A stretch of 64,000 bases of DNA from JBBQFI01 sp038321775 (GTDB taxonomy: Bacteria > Verrucomicrobiota > Verrucomicrobiia > Chthoniobacterales > UBA10450), in assembly GCA_038321775.1 (NCBI GenBank), contig JBBQFI010000005.1, forward strand, positions 62,001-126,000. The letters run 5' to 3'. A program made the translations under genes and the position numbers. Positions within the stretch are counted from its first letter, which is position 1. Every line of letters starts with the position of its first letter. Positions 1 to 8,747 of the stretch are shown here, one piece after another. The notes beneath the pieces were generated by a model. The model had not been told where the DNA came from. It saw only the letters and a program-made list of their open reading frames with translations, and did no database searches.

Positions 1-677
1 TCGTCGGCCCATGGCTGCTCGCGCTGGCGGTGTGTTCGATTGTCTTCGCATCGCTCGCTGCATGGGCGCAATCGGATCTCAAGCGCATGGTCGCCTATTT
101 GTCGATCAACCATCTCGGTTACTGCATGCTTGGCCTTTTCGCCATTACCACCACATCGGCAGCGTCGACAATCGACACCCATGCCGCATTGAGCGGTGTC
201 TTCATGCAAATTTTCAATCACGGGGTGACCGCTGCCGCTCTGTTTTATTACGTCGGCCTGCTCGAGGAACGCCGTGGCCTGCGCGGCATCAATAATTTCG
301 GCGGGCTCATGCAGCGCGCACCTTTGCTTTGCGGGTGGATGAGTGTCGCCATATTCTCCTCGTTAGGCCTCCCCGGTCTGAATGGATTCATTGGCGAGTT
401 TCTTATCTTCAAGGGTTCGTTTGCCGTCGCGGCATCGTTTACTGCTATCGCTGTCCTCGGCCTGCTCTTCACCGCCATTGTATTCATGCGCATGATGCAA
501 TCGCTCTTCAGCGGACCGCTCGCGGAAAGTTGCGGCGCATTTCCCGATCTGCTGATGAGCGAGAAGCTGGTCATTGTTCCAATTACCCTCCTTATGTTTG
601 CCATCGGCATCGTCCCGCAATTCATCTTCAACATCTTCAACTCAACTGTCGTGCAGATGGCGCGATTGTTCGCCTAA
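1..677 (+). CDS. NADH-quinone oxidoreductase NuoM-type subunit, 3' part
   Basis: The 5' end lies outside the window; the open frame runs from base 3 to a TAA at 677. About 224 residues remain, almost all in hydrophobic helices. The stretch SDLKRMVAYLSINHLGY (about residues 22-38 of the visible part) and the LPGLNGFIGEF motif are typical of antiporter-like complex I membrane subunits, and closer to NuoM than to NuoL. These subunits carry the proton-translocation channels. The next nuo gene is also a NuoM, so this is a second NuoM-type paralogue, a situation I associate with Verrucomicrobiota. The stop codon is embedded in a CCTAACGA octamer. Confidence 0.85.
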   Translation, partial: VGPWLLALAVCSIVFASLAAWAQSDLKRMVAYLSINHLGYCMLGLFAITTTSAASTIDTHAALSGVFMQIFNHGVTAAALFYYVGLLEERRGLRGINNFGGLMQRAPLLCGWMSVAIFSSLGLPGLNGFIGEFLIFKGSFAVAASFTAIAVLGLLFTAIVFMRMMQSLFSGPLAESCGAFPDLLMSEKLVIVPITLLMFAIGIVPQFIFNIFNSTVVQMARLFA

Positions 678-688
678 CGAATAATCGA

Positions 689-1243
689 ATGAGCAAGGAA
701 ATCATCCCAGTCGATCTAATCGCTCACAGCATTCTTCACTTGCGCGGCCAGAAGATAATCCTCGATTACGCTTTGGCTGCGCTCTACGGTGTTGAAACCC
801 GAGCGCTTAAACAAGCGGTTCGACGAAATCTAAACCGATTCCCGGGCGATTTTATGTTCGAACTCTCCGCACGAGAGATCGAAAACTTGGTATCACAATC
901 TGTGATACCAGCGGTGCAAAAGTTCGGCGGCGCCGCACCGATGGCCTTTACGGAACAGGGCGTGGCGATGTTGTCGAGCGTGTTAAAAAGCGAGCGCGCG
1001 GTAAAGGTGAACATCGCGATCATGCGCGCGTTTGTGAAACTTCGTGGGATTCTGGAAACAAATCGCGAACTGGCGCGAAAGTTTACTGAACTCGAAAAGA
1101 AAGTTGGGAAACACGATGACGAAATCGCAGCCATCATCGAAGCGATTCGGCAATTGATGTCATCACCGGGAAAGCCGCGACGCGAGATTGGATTCCATGT
1201 TCGCGAGAAAGCAACGCGTTACCGCGTCAGCAACCATCGATGA
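689..1243 (+). CDS. ORF6N domain protein inserted in the nuo operon
   Basis: 184 residues. Residues about 8-115 match the ORF6N domain: LRGQKIILDYALAALYGVE, then an RNLNRFPGDFMFEL stretch and FTEQGVAMLSSVLKSERAV. The C-terminal third is a predicted coiled coil. ORF6N proteins are DNA-binding or antirepressor-like proteins first seen in phages and common as stray chromosomal genes; the role here is unknown. It starts 11 bases after one nuo gene and its TGA overlaps the ATG of the next in an ATGA, so it must be co-transcribed with complex I genes although nothing links the functions. The longer upstream frame was rejected because it overlaps the preceding nuo gene. Confidence 0.85.
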   Translation: MSKEIIPVDLIAHSILHLRGQKIILDYALAALYGVETRALKQAVRRNLNRFPGDFMFELSAREIENLVSQSVIPAVQKFGGAAPMAFTEQGVAMLSSVLKSERAVKVNIAIMRAFVKLRGILETNRELARKFTELEKKVGKHDDEIAAIIEAIRQLMSSPGKPRREIGFHVREKATRYRVSNHR

Positions 1244-2733
1244 TCGCCTGGACTATCTACGTTACTTTTGCGGGCGCGGCGCTGTCACTGTTTCTTCCGC
1301 GACTTTGGGCGCGTTGGATTGCACTCGCCGCGACACTCGGCGGCTTTGCGATCGGTCTAGTCGCATTGTGCCAGACGCCAATTACTCAACTCGCGAAGTT
1401 CACAACGATCGTGCGCATCCCGTGGGTGCCAGCACTCGGGATGAATTACCATCTCGCCTCCGACGGCATCAGTCTCACGCTTGTCTTAGTCACCGGTGTG
1501 ACCGCGATCAGCGCCGTCCTTTTTTCCTGGGACGTCGATCGCCGCCCTAACGAATTCTTCTTTTGGCTGCTCCTCGTCGTCGGTGGTTCTTACGGCGTTT
1601 TTCTCAGCGCCGATCTTTTTCTTCTCTTCGTATTCTACGAGCTCGTGATCGTGCCGAAATATTTCCTCATCGCGATCTGGGGATCCACGAACAAGGAATA
1701 CGGCGCGATGAAGCTCACGCTCTACTCCTTCTTCGGCGGCGCGCTCGTCTTCATCGGAATCATCGCCGCGTATGTCGCAGGCGGTTCGCTGGATTTGAAT
1801 CAGCTCGCGCGATTTCAATTTTCACCACAACTGCAATCGTGGGCATTTCCAGTTTTGTTCCTCGGCTTCGCCGTCCTCGCTGGCATTTGGCCATTGCACA
1901 CATGGGCGCCGACCGGCCACGTCGCGGCGCCCACCGCCGGCTCGATGTTGCTCGCCGGCATCGTCATGAAACTCGGCGCGTACGGCGGATTGCGCGTCGC
2001 GATGAATCTCTTTCCACAGGGTTTTCAAATGTGGAGCAAATCCATCGCGATTCTTGCCGTGATCGGAATCGTCTACGCCGCGGCTGTGGCATTGCGTCAA
2101 CGCGATCTGAAATTCGTCATCGGTTACTCCAGCGTGAGCCACATGGGCTTCGTTCTGCTCGGACTCGCGACGGCGAACGTTCTCGGTGTTTCCGGCGCAG
2201 TCCTGCAAATGTTTTCCCATGGCGTGATCGGCGCGCTCCTCTTCGCCATTGCCGGGCGCATGATTTATCCGCGCACGCATACGCGCGATCTCAATCAGTT
2301 ATCGCGGATGAATCTTAGCCGCGTAATGCCGTTTGCTGCCTTTGCGTTCGTCATCGCGTCAGCTGCATCGATGGGGATTCCAGGTTTCAGCGGATTCGCC
2401 GCGGAAATCACAATTCTTATCGGCGTGTGGAAAACATTCCCTTTTGCCGTCTGGATTACCGGCGCGGGGATGGTGCTCGTCGCTGCGTTTACATTGCTCG
2501 CGCTGCGAAAAAGTTTCTTTAGCGGCAACTCTCGCGCAGTCGAAATGCAACAGGGCCGCGTGCCGATCGATTCCGATTGGGATGAACAAGAAGAGATTTC
2601 GAATCGAATCACGCTACCCGAAAAACTCGGAGCGAGCTTGCTCATGTTCGCCACACTCGCCGTCGGACTTTACCCGAAGCTACTGCTCGACCGCATTATG
2701 CCCGCAGTGGAAGCGATGAGGTTTCTAAAATGA
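1240..2733 (+). CDS. nuoM: NADH-quinone oxidoreductase subunit M
   Basis: 497 residues, the usual length for NuoM, with about 14 hydrophobic segments. The antiporter signature LKFVIGYSSVSHMGFVLLGL lies near residues 287-306, with a conserved HTWAPTGHVAAPTAGSM loop upstream. NuoM is one of the three antiporter-like proton-pumping subunits of respiratory complex I in the inner membrane. The ATG overlaps the stop of the ORF6N gene, and its own TGA overlaps the nuoN start at 2730, so translation is probably coupled. Confidence 0.95.
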   Translation: MIAWTIYVTFAGAALSLFLPRLWARWIALAATLGGFAIGLVALCQTPITQLAKFTTIVRIPWVPALGMNYHLASDGISLTLVLVTGVTAISAVLFSWDVDRRPNEFFFWLLLVVGGSYGVFLSADLFLLFVFYELVIVPKYFLIAIWGSTNKEYGAMKLTLYSFFGGALVFIGIIAAYVAGGSLDLNQLARFQFSPQLQSWAFPVLFLGFAVLAGIWPLHTWAPTGHVAAPTAGSMLLAGIVMKLGAYGGLRVAMNLFPQGFQMWSKSIAILAVIGIVYAAAVALRQRDLKFVIGYSSVSHMGFVLLGLATANVLGVSGAVLQMFSHGVIGALLFAIAGRMIYPRTHTRDLNQLSRMNLSRVMPFAAFAFVIASAASMGIPGFSGFAAEITILIGVWKTFPFAVWITGAGMVLVAAFTLLALRKSFFSGNSRAVEMQQGRVPIDSDWDEQEEISNRITLPEKLGASLLMFATLAVGLYPKLLLDRIMPAVEAMRFLK

Positions 2734-4205
2734 TTTACCTCGATCTTCTCAAACTCGCGTTGCCCGAAGCTATCGTCGTCGTGACCGCGCTTGCTGTTCT
2801 GGCCATCGGACTCGCAAACAAACGCGGTGCGGGCCTTTGCTCCGGCGTCGCCGCGGCGGGACTTTTTTTTGCGATCGCCGCGCTGATTATGCTGCCGCAA
2901 AACGCCAATCTATTTCACGGCATGCTTGTCCTCACGCCGTTGACGACGCTTTTTAAAATCATCTGCCTCATTCTCGCGCTCTTCACCGTTATTCTCGCAC
3001 GCGGCGACGAGTCGTTAAAAAATCGTGGCGAATATCTCGCGTTGCTGCTGCTCGCGACAATCGGACTCATGCTTCTCGTCGGCAGCGAAGAATTGCTGAT
3101 GATCTTCATCGGCCTCGAACTTCTCGGGCTGTCGCTTTACGTCATGACCGCATTCGACAAGAACGATGTTCGCTCGGCCGAAGCGGGCCTGAAATATTTT
3201 CTCTTCGGTAGCACCGCGAGTGCGTTCACACTTTTCGGTCTCAGTTTTGTTTACGGGATGACCGGCACGACTGCTCTCGCTGCCATCGCACAAAAAGTTA
3301 GCGCGCAACCGATCCCGCCGTTGCTCTTCGCTGGAATTGTCATGACCCTCGTCGGCTTCGCCTTCAAAATTGCCGCCGCACCATTCCATCTCTGGGCGCC
3401 CGATGCTTATCAGGGCGGACCCATCTCGAGCGCTGCATTCATCGCTTCCGGTTCAAAGGTCGCTTCGTTCGTCGTGCTTGGAAAAATTCTGCTCGGCGCC
3501 TTCGGCCCGGATACAGGAAGTGCAGCATGGCACGCAATGACGACTGGTTGGTCGCCTGTGATCGCCGCGCTGGCGGCGTTCTCGATCTTTTTAGGTAATC
3601 TCCTCGCGCTCGTGCAAAAGAATGTGCGCCGCTTGCTCGCTTACTCCGCGGTCGCTCATGCCGGATACACTTTGCTCGGCCTTGTCGCGGGCGGACGCGA
3701 CGGATTTTCCGCGACGCTGTTTTACACGACCATCTACGCGTTCACGCTCGTCGGCGCATTTGGTGTCGTCGCGTTTGTGCGCCGTGAAACAGGCGGTGAC
3801 GATTTACAAAACTTCGCCGGTCTGAGCGCGCGATCTCCACTGCTCGCTGCCTGCATGACGATCTTCATGATCTCGCTTGCCGGGCTTCCGCCGCTCGCGG
3901 GATTTTTCGGAAAGTTCTATCTATTTAGCGTCGCTTTCCGGGCTGGCGATAATCACGGCTTGCTCTGGCTCGTTGCGCTTGCTCTCTTCGGCAGCTTCGT
4001 TTCGCTCTATTATTATCTGATCGTTCTCAAAGTGATCTTTACCGATCAATCTGAAACGACGCTCTCACAGAATCCTGCAAACCAACGCATCTACACCGAC
4101 GCTTTTTTGCAAAAGCTCTCGCTGACAGCTCTCGCTGTTCTCATCCTGTTTCTCGGCGTCGCACCATCGATGCTCGTCGCGCGCATCCTCGCTTCGCTGC
4201 GTTAG
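2730..4205 (+). CDS. nuoN: NADH-quinone oxidoreductase subunit N
   Basis: 491 residues with about 14 hydrophobic segments. The conserved LLAYSAVAHAGYTLLGLV segment lies near residues 301-318, and the KIAAAPFHLWAPDAYQG loop, diagnostic for NuoN, near 212-228. It is the third antiporter-like proton channel of complex I. The start overlaps the nuoM stop (ATGA). It appears to be the last gene of the nuo operon; 59 bases follow before an unrelated gene. Confidence 0.95.
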   Translation: MIYLDLLKLALPEAIVVVTALAVLAIGLANKRGAGLCSGVAAAGLFFAIAALIMLPQNANLFHGMLVLTPLTTLFKIICLILALFTVILARGDESLKNRGEYLALLLLATIGLMLLVGSEELLMIFIGLELLGLSLYVMTAFDKNDVRSAEAGLKYFLFGSTASAFTLFGLSFVYGMTGTTALAAIAQKVSAQPIPPLLFAGIVMTLVGFAFKIAAAPFHLWAPDAYQGGPISSAAFIASGSKVASFVVLGKILLGAFGPDTGSAAWHAMTTGWSPVIAALAAFSIFLGNLLALVQKNVRRLLAYSAVAHAGYTLLGLVAGGRDGFSATLFYTTIYAFTLVGAFGVVAFVRRETGGDDLQNFAGLSARSPLLAACMTIFMISLAGLPPLAGFFGKFYLFSVAFRAGDNHGLLWLVALALFGSFVSLYYYLIVLKVIFTDQSETTLSQNPANQRIYTDAFLQKLSLTALAVLILFLGVAPSMLVARILASLR

Positions 4206-4264
4206 AAATCCTTCATTGAAGAAAATGCGTGATCAATTCTTGATCCGCGCGCTATACAGTCCTT

Positions 4265-5287
4265 GTGAAACAATCGCCTACGACGACGAAGTCTTTAGCG
4301 CCTTCGAAAACCGGGGGCGGCCCGATCAGTCAGTTCATCGATCGCCATTATCGCCACTTCAATGCCGCGGTCTTGAAGGACGCGGCCGAGGCTTACATGG
4401 CGCATCTCGATCGCGGCGGAAAAATGATGATCACGCTTGCGGGCGCGATGAGCACGGCGGAGCTCGGCGTTTCGCTCGCAGAGATGATTCGCCAGGACAA
4501 AGTCCACGCTATCACCTGCACCGGCGCGAATCTCGAGGAGGATCTTTTCAATCTCGTCGCGCGGAGTCAGTACGAGCGCATTCCCAATTACCGCGAACTC
4601 AGTCCGCAGGCGGAGGAAGAATTGTTAGGGCGTCACTTGAACCGCGTCACCGACACCTGCATCCCGGAGGAATACGCCATTCGCCGCATCGAAAAAGCTG
4701 TGATCGATGAATGGATCAATGCGGCGAAGAACAAGGAACATTTTTTTCCGCACGAATTTCTCTTTAGAATTCTAAAGGACGGCCGGCTTAAAGAATTTTA
4801 CGAAATCGATCCGATCGATAGCTGGATGATGGCGGCCGCGCAAAAAAATCTGCCGATAATCGTGCCTGGCTGGGAGGATTCCACTCTCGGCAACATCTTC
4901 GCCGCGCGCTGCATCACCGGTAAAGTTTCCGACGTGCACAGCGTGCGGTCTGGTATCGAATACATGATGGAGTTGGCGCAATGGTATCGCCGCGAATCGG
5001 CCAACGCGTCGATCGGCTTCTTCCAGATCGGTGGTGGCATCGCTGGCGATTTCCCGATCTGCGTCGTGCCGATGTTGAATCAAGACGTCAAAGACGCCGA
5101 CGTGCCGGAATGGGGATACTTTTGCCAGATCAGCGATTCCACCACCAGTTTTGGTTCCTACTCCGGTGCGGTGCCTAACGAGAAGATCACCTGGGGTAAA
5201 CTGCGCGCGACCACTCCACGTTTCATCATCGAGTCCGACGCCACCATTGTCGCACCGTTGGTCTTCGCAAAAATCCTCGGCTGGTAG
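4265..5287 (+). CDS. Deoxyhypusine synthase family protein
   Basis: 340 residues with a GTG start. The N-terminal half carries the GGKMMITLAGAMSTAELG nucleotide-site motif (about 54-71) and the CTGANLEEDL motif. The C-terminal part has GGGIAGDFPICVVP and the NEKITWGKLRA segment, whose lysine (about 311) aligns with the catalytic enzyme-imine lysine of deoxyhypusine synthase. Bacteria lack eIF5A, so such proteins are thought to transfer the spermidine aminobutyl group to another acceptor, for example putrescine (homospermidine synthase activity), or to act in other polyamine reactions. The active-site lysine is intact, so the enzyme is probably functional; the real acceptor cannot be read from sequence. 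Confidence 0.85.
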   Translation: MKQSPTTTKSLAPSKTGGGPISQFIDRHYRHFNAAVLKDAAEAYMAHLDRGGKMMITLAGAMSTAELGVSLAEMIRQDKVHAITCTGANLEEDLFNLVARSQYERIPNYRELSPQAEEELLGRHLNRVTDTCIPEEYAIRRIEKAVIDEWINAAKNKEHFFPHEFLFRILKDGRLKEFYEIDPIDSWMMAAAQKNLPIIVPGWEDSTLGNIFAARCITGKVSDVHSVRSGIEYMMELAQWYRRESANASIGFFQIGGGIAGDFPICVVPMLNQDVKDADVPEWGYFCQISDSTTSFGSYSGAVPNEKITWGKLRATTPRFIIESDATIVAPLVFAKILGW

Positions 5288-5379
5288 CCGCTCTGGTTTC
5301 TGTTCGAACCGCCCTCCCCCTTCTTTTTCCTTTGATCACGGACTTGACGCACCGAGGGGCGCCGAAAATAATCGGCGCT

Positions 5380-6051
5380 ATGAAAACCCTTCAACCATTC
5401 GCGACTGTTCTTCTCGTAGCGACTTTGATCGTTACGTCGTCCTTCGCGCAAACTTCCGCTACGTCTCCCGATGCGGCTAGTCCGGCTGCTAGTTCTGCTA
5501 CGTCCGCCGGATCACCGAGCGAAGCCGAGATGATGAAGCAAATGATGGAAATGGCGAAGCTCAACGACAACCACAAACTCCTCGCCACCCTCGCCGGCAG
5601 TTGGAGCTTCACCGTCACAATGTGGGGTGCAGATCCGAACGCCAAACCGGAAACCTCAAAAGGAACCGGGGTCACAAAGCCGATCATGGACGGGCGTTAT
5701 TTTGTCATGGATGTGTCCGGCAAAATGCAGATGCCCGGCGCCGATGGAAAGATGAAAGACGTCATGTTCAAGGGCATGGGGCTTGATGGTTACGACAACG
5801 TAAAACAGAAATTCGTTTCCACCTGGATAGATAATATGGGCACCGGCATCATGATGGCGGAAGGTGCCTACGATCCCGCGTCAAAGACATTCACCTACAC
5901 AGGCGAAGTGGAGATGACCCCGGGCATGAAACAAAAGATCCGCGAAGTCATGAAAATCATCGACAAAGATCACCACGTTTTGGAGTGGTATGAAGATCGC
6001 GGTGGCAAGGAAGCGAAGACGATGGAGATCAGTTATTCGCGTAGGAAATAA
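5380..6051 (+). CDS. Secreted DUF1579 domain protein
   Basis: 223 residues from the ATG at 5380. A signal peptide (residues 1 to about 24, ending SSFAQ) is followed by a Ser/Ala-rich linker with many SATS-type residues, then a DUF1579 domain (about 60-222). Supporting segments are HKLLATLAGSWSFTVTMWG, PIMDGRYFVMDVSG and the closing EAKTMEISYSRRK. DUF1579 proteins are beta-barrel-like and of unknown function. The frame is open upstream to 5332, but that start would place charged residues before the signal peptide. It stands alone. Confidence 0.8.
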   Translation: MKTLQPFATVLLVATLIVTSSFAQTSATSPDAASPAASSATSAGSPSEAEMMKQMMEMAKLNDNHKLLATLAGSWSFTVTMWGADPNAKPETSKGTGVTKPIMDGRYFVMDVSGKMQMPGADGKMKDVMFKGMGLDGYDNVKQKFVSTWIDNMGTGIMMAEGAYDPASKTFTYTGEVEMTPGMKQKIREVMKIIDKDHHVLEWYEDRGGKEAKTMEISYSRRK

Positions 6052-6167
6052 GCGGGCCCGAATCCGAGTTCACCGACCCGAAAAAGGCGGATGCACGACC
6101 TCGGCCCGCGGACTTACGGCCTCTTATTACCGGGTCGCTATTTGCCGAATATCTGCTATGGTATTTA

Positions 6168-6524
6168 ATGCCTAAACCATCTGGTGCTTCTTTCTCGCGT
6201 CGTGCGCCCGACAACATCACTGAAGAGCTTGTTGCCGTGCTTTCTTCGAAAGCTTCCTATGAATTCAAGGCGCTGTTCGACATTATCTTCCTCAATCTGA
6301 AGGAACGGAATGCGGCCAGTGGCGGCGAAGAAATGCTCCGCTTGCGCACCTACGAGAAACTCCAGAGCCTCGTCAGCCAGGGCGCCGTCAACCGAACGGT
6401 CAACGGCATCACGAAAAAATACAAAGGCGTCGCCGCCCGAATGGTCACGCTCCGAGCGGAAATGAAAGTTTTACGGGCGGAGTGGACTCAGAAACTTATC
6501 GCTAAAGCGGCAGCGGCGAATTGA
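6168..6524 (+). CDS. Conserved-looking small protein, function unknown
   Basis: 118 residues, basic and probably helical, with no signal peptide or membrane segment. I do not recognise a family. The N-terminal SGASFSRRAPDN segment is polar. The rest (ITEELVAVLSSKASYEFKAL and KKYKGVAARMVTLRAEMKV) looks like a helical bundle. Codon usage and G+C match the neighbours, which supports a real gene. The 115 bases upstream hold a possible promoter (TTGCCG at 6140-6145, TATGGT further on), but the ATG follows closely, so this is weak. Confidence 0.6.
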   Translation: MPKPSGASFSRRAPDNITEELVAVLSSKASYEFKALFDIIFLNLKERNAASGGEEMLRLRTYEKLQSLVSQGAVNRTVNGITKKYKGVAARMVTLRAEMKVLRAEWTQKLIAKAAAAN

Positions 6525-6618
6525 TCTGTCGCGCTGGCTCCGGCCAGGCGGAAATCTGATTTAGTTCCACGCGCCAACAAGAAGCGCACGGTTTCACTGT
6601 CGGTTGACTGAGCCTCGG

Positions 6619-6762
6619 CTAAGAGACTAATCCGCCCGCGATCAGCTCGGCGCCTTCCTTCTTTTGCGCACCGCCTTTCGCGTCTTTCGCCGGGCGCAGG
6701 TCCTTCAGTCTTGAGCGTTGAGTTTTCGATTTCGCAGGCTTCCCTTTTTTTGCTGAGTTCAT
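6619..6762 (-). CDS. Small basic peptide with LKDLxPxKDxKGG motif
   Basis: 47 residues. The ATG at 6762 has a GGAGG ribosome-binding site about 12 bases upstream, which selects this start over the in-frame ATG 13 codons earlier. A Lys/Ser-rich N-terminus leads to LKDLRPAKDAKGGAQKK, then a short tail ending IAGGLVS. The LKDL-x-P-x-K-D-x-KGG pattern resembles leader regions of RiPP-like precursor peptides, where a GG marks the leader-core border. No maturase or peptidase gene is adjacent, so the function is open. It is the only plausible gene in the 6525-6941 gap; nothing else was recognised there. Confidence 0.45.
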   Translation of the reverse strand: MNSAKKGKPAKSKTQRSRLKDLRPAKDAKGGAQKKEGAELIAGGLVS

Positions 6763-6941
6763 TTGTGCTTTTTTCCTCCGAATGTTGCCCGCTCTTTCCA
6801 TGCGGGTGTTGCCCTTGTTTGTAAGATGGAGCCGATATCACATCCGAATCAACGGAAAACAATATGGCGTCACCGCCTCCGGTCATGAATGTTGCGCGAT
6901 AATGATTGCCCAACGCAACTCCCGCGGCGCAGCATCGCCTC

Positions 6942-7529
6942 ATGATTAAAGGCAGCGAAATCCGAAAGGCCGATCATTCGATCGAACCATTCTTGCTCGA
7001 CCGCTGGTCGCCGCGCGCGATGTCGGGCGAGGAAATTTCCACCGATGAATTGATGCGCTTGTTTGAAGCGGCGCGCTGGGCGCCCTCTTCGTTCAATGCG
7101 CAACAGTGGCACGCGCTTTATGCGCGACGCGGCACCGAACACTGGCCGACTTTTCTCGGCTTGCTTGTGGAAGGAAACAAAGCCTGGGCGCAAAACGCCG
7201 CTGTTCTCGTTCTCTTCATTTCGCGTACAACTTTCGAATACAACGGCGAAGAATCGATCACGCATTCGTACGATTGCGGCGCTGCGTGGGAAAATTTTGC
7301 GCTGCAGGGATTCCATCAGGGTTACGTCGTGCATGGCATGGAGGGCTTCGATTACGATCGCGCGAAGACCGAATTGAAAATTCCAGACGGCTTCCGCGTC
7401 GAAGCCATGGCCGCCGTTGGCAAACCTGGTGCGAAAGAAACACTACCCGAAAAGCTTCGTGCCAAAGAAAGCCCTAACGACCGGCGCAAACTTAACGACA
7501 GCGTCTGCGAAGGCCTTTTTCAATTTTAA
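6942..7529 (+). CDS. Nitroreductase family protein
   Basis: 195 residues from the ATG at 6942; a TTG 36 bases upstream is an alternative start. The N-terminal segments LDRWSPRAMSGEEIS and LFEAARWAPSSFNAQQW form the FMN-binding part of nitroreductases. The later MAAVGKPGAKETLPE loop fits the family. Members are homodimeric FMN enzymes that reduce nitro compounds, quinones or flavins with NAD(P)H in the cytoplasm; the substrate cannot be told. A CCTAACGA octamer lies inside the 3' part at 7473. The next gene is convergent, 37 bases away. Confidence 0.85.
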   Translation: MIKGSEIRKADHSIEPFLLDRWSPRAMSGEEISTDELMRLFEAARWAPSSFNAQQWHALYARRGTEHWPTFLGLLVEGNKAWAQNAAVLVLFISRTTFEYNGEESITHSYDCGAAWENFALQGFHQGYVVHGMEGFDYDRAKTELKIPDGFRVEAMAAVGKPGAKETLPEKLRAKESPNDRRKLNDSVCEGLFQF

Positions 7530-7566
7530 CCGATAAGGGCGCAACGGCCCGTCGCGCCGAGGATTT

Positions 7567-8262
7567 TCACGCGAGGATCGCATCGACCGCAGCACGTACG
7601 TGAATCATCGTCGTGTCGATAAACGGCAGCCCTTCTGGTGCGGCGCCGCGGAGGAGTAACGGCAGTTCTGTTCCGGCCAGAATCGCCGCTTCTATGCGCT
7701 CCTCCTTTCGCATTCGTTCGATGATGGTGATGATTGCCGTGCGTGTTTCGGGCAAAAAATTATTCTTGAGCAATTCGTTGATGTATTTCTGGTGAATGAA
7801 AGCCCGCTCGGATTCGTTAGGCGTGACCAATTCCAGCCCGGCGTGCGCAAACGTTTCCGGATAAAATCGCGCGCGCATGGTGAAGCCGGTGCCGAGCAAA
7901 CCAAGTCGCTTCAGCCCAAGCCCGAGCGCGTGATCGCACGTCGCCAGTACGATGCTGATCATCGGAATCGCCGCCCGCTGCTGAACTTCGTCGAAAACAA
8001 GATGCGGCGTATTCGCCGCGATGAGCGCGATCTCCGCACCCGCGCGCGTTAATCGATCGAGGGAAGCGGAAACGTAATTCGTTAGGCCGTCGAGATCGTT
8101 TGCGTTTAACATCGCGATGCCACGATTGACATCAAGGCTATCGATAACGAGATGCGGCGCGCTCCCATCCCGCACACGCGCGCGATAGCCATCAAGAATG
8201 AAACGGTAGTATTCGATGGTCGATTCTGGTCCAATCCCGCCGATGATTCCGAGGGTTTTCAC
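7567..8262 (-). CDS. Aspartate/glutamate racemase family protein lacking both catalytic cysteines
   Basis: 231 residues from a GTG at 8262, which gives the typical MKTLGIIGGIGPEST start; an upstream TTG at 8280 is less likely. The fold signatures are clear. However, the two cysteine positions that act as acid/base catalysts read IAANTPH (usually CNT) and AGTELPLL (usually GCTE), so both are replaced. The only Cys near the middle is in LATCDHALGL. The protein is therefore unlikely to racemise by the usual two-cysteine mechanism. It may be a decarboxylase- or isomerase-like relative or a regulatory remnant. Two CCTAACGA octamers lie in the coding sense. Confidence 0.8.
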   Translation of the reverse strand: MKTLGIIGGIGPESTIEYYRFILDGYRARVRDGSAPHLVIDSLDVNRGIAMLNANDLDGLTNYVSASLDRLTRAGAEIALIAANTPHLVFDEVQQRAAIPMISIVLATCDHALGLGLKRLGLLGTGFTMRARFYPETFAHAGLELVTPNESERAFIHQKYINELLKNNFLPETRTAIITIIERMRKEERIEAAILAGTELPLLLRGAAPEGLPFIDTTMIHVRAAVDAILA

Positions 8263-8435
8263 TCGACAAGTTGTACTCAAAACTCGTGAAAGGCGCCGAC
8301 AAAAGATTGCCCGTGATCATCGCTTGCCGCTATCGATCTGAAGCGCGTTAACGTTTGGCGATCCTCATGAAAACTGATGGACCAGAATAATTTTGCCATC
8401 GACATGTTGTGTTCCCGCCAGGAATCCTTGCCGCC

Positions 8436-8603
8436 ATGTCAAAAGCGCTTCTTTATACTTTGGCCGCGATAGTTGACCTCGTTTTTGCCATCGTCGCCTG
8501 GCGCAGCGGACGGATCGTGATTCCGGTCATCCTTGGTTTTGCCTGTATCTGTTTTATCGCCGCGGCCATCGGCAGCGCGCTCGGTAAAGGCGGACCGAAA
8601 TAG
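8436..8603 (+). CDS. Small two-helix membrane protein
   Basis: 55 residues from the ATG at 8436. Two hydrophobic segments (about 5-24 and 30-49) are separated by a short WRSGR turn and followed by a GKGGPK tail. It probably spans the inner membrane twice. No family was recognised. The composition (alternating Ala, Ile, Val with sensible codon use) supports a real gene, but there is no operon partner. Confidence 0.5.
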   Translation: MSKALLYTLAAIVDLVFAIVAWRSGRIVIPVILGFACICFIAAAIGSALGKGGPK

Positions 8604-8711
8604 ACGAAGCCCATGGTTGATGGTTAGCCAGTCACGCGGCGTTTCAATTACTCGAGAGCGGCGTGGTCCGAGTTTTGGCAAACGGGCGTGAGCGCCAAAG
8701 TATTGGTTTGC

Positions 8712-8742
8712 TTGACTGATCGTCAGTATTGCTGATTATATT
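8712..8742 (+). promoter_or_regulatory. Candidate promoter with overlapping inverted repeat upstream of the MarR gene
   Basis: TTGACT at 8712-8717 and TATATT at 8737-8742 form a plausible promoter with 18-19 bp spacing. The inverted repeat ACTGA-TCG-TCAGT (8715-8727) overlaps the -35 side, as expected of an autoregulatory MarR operator. The -10 box ends 5 bases before the annotated ATG, so the message would be nearly leaderless. Confidence 0.4.
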
Positions 8743-8747
8743 GAAGA

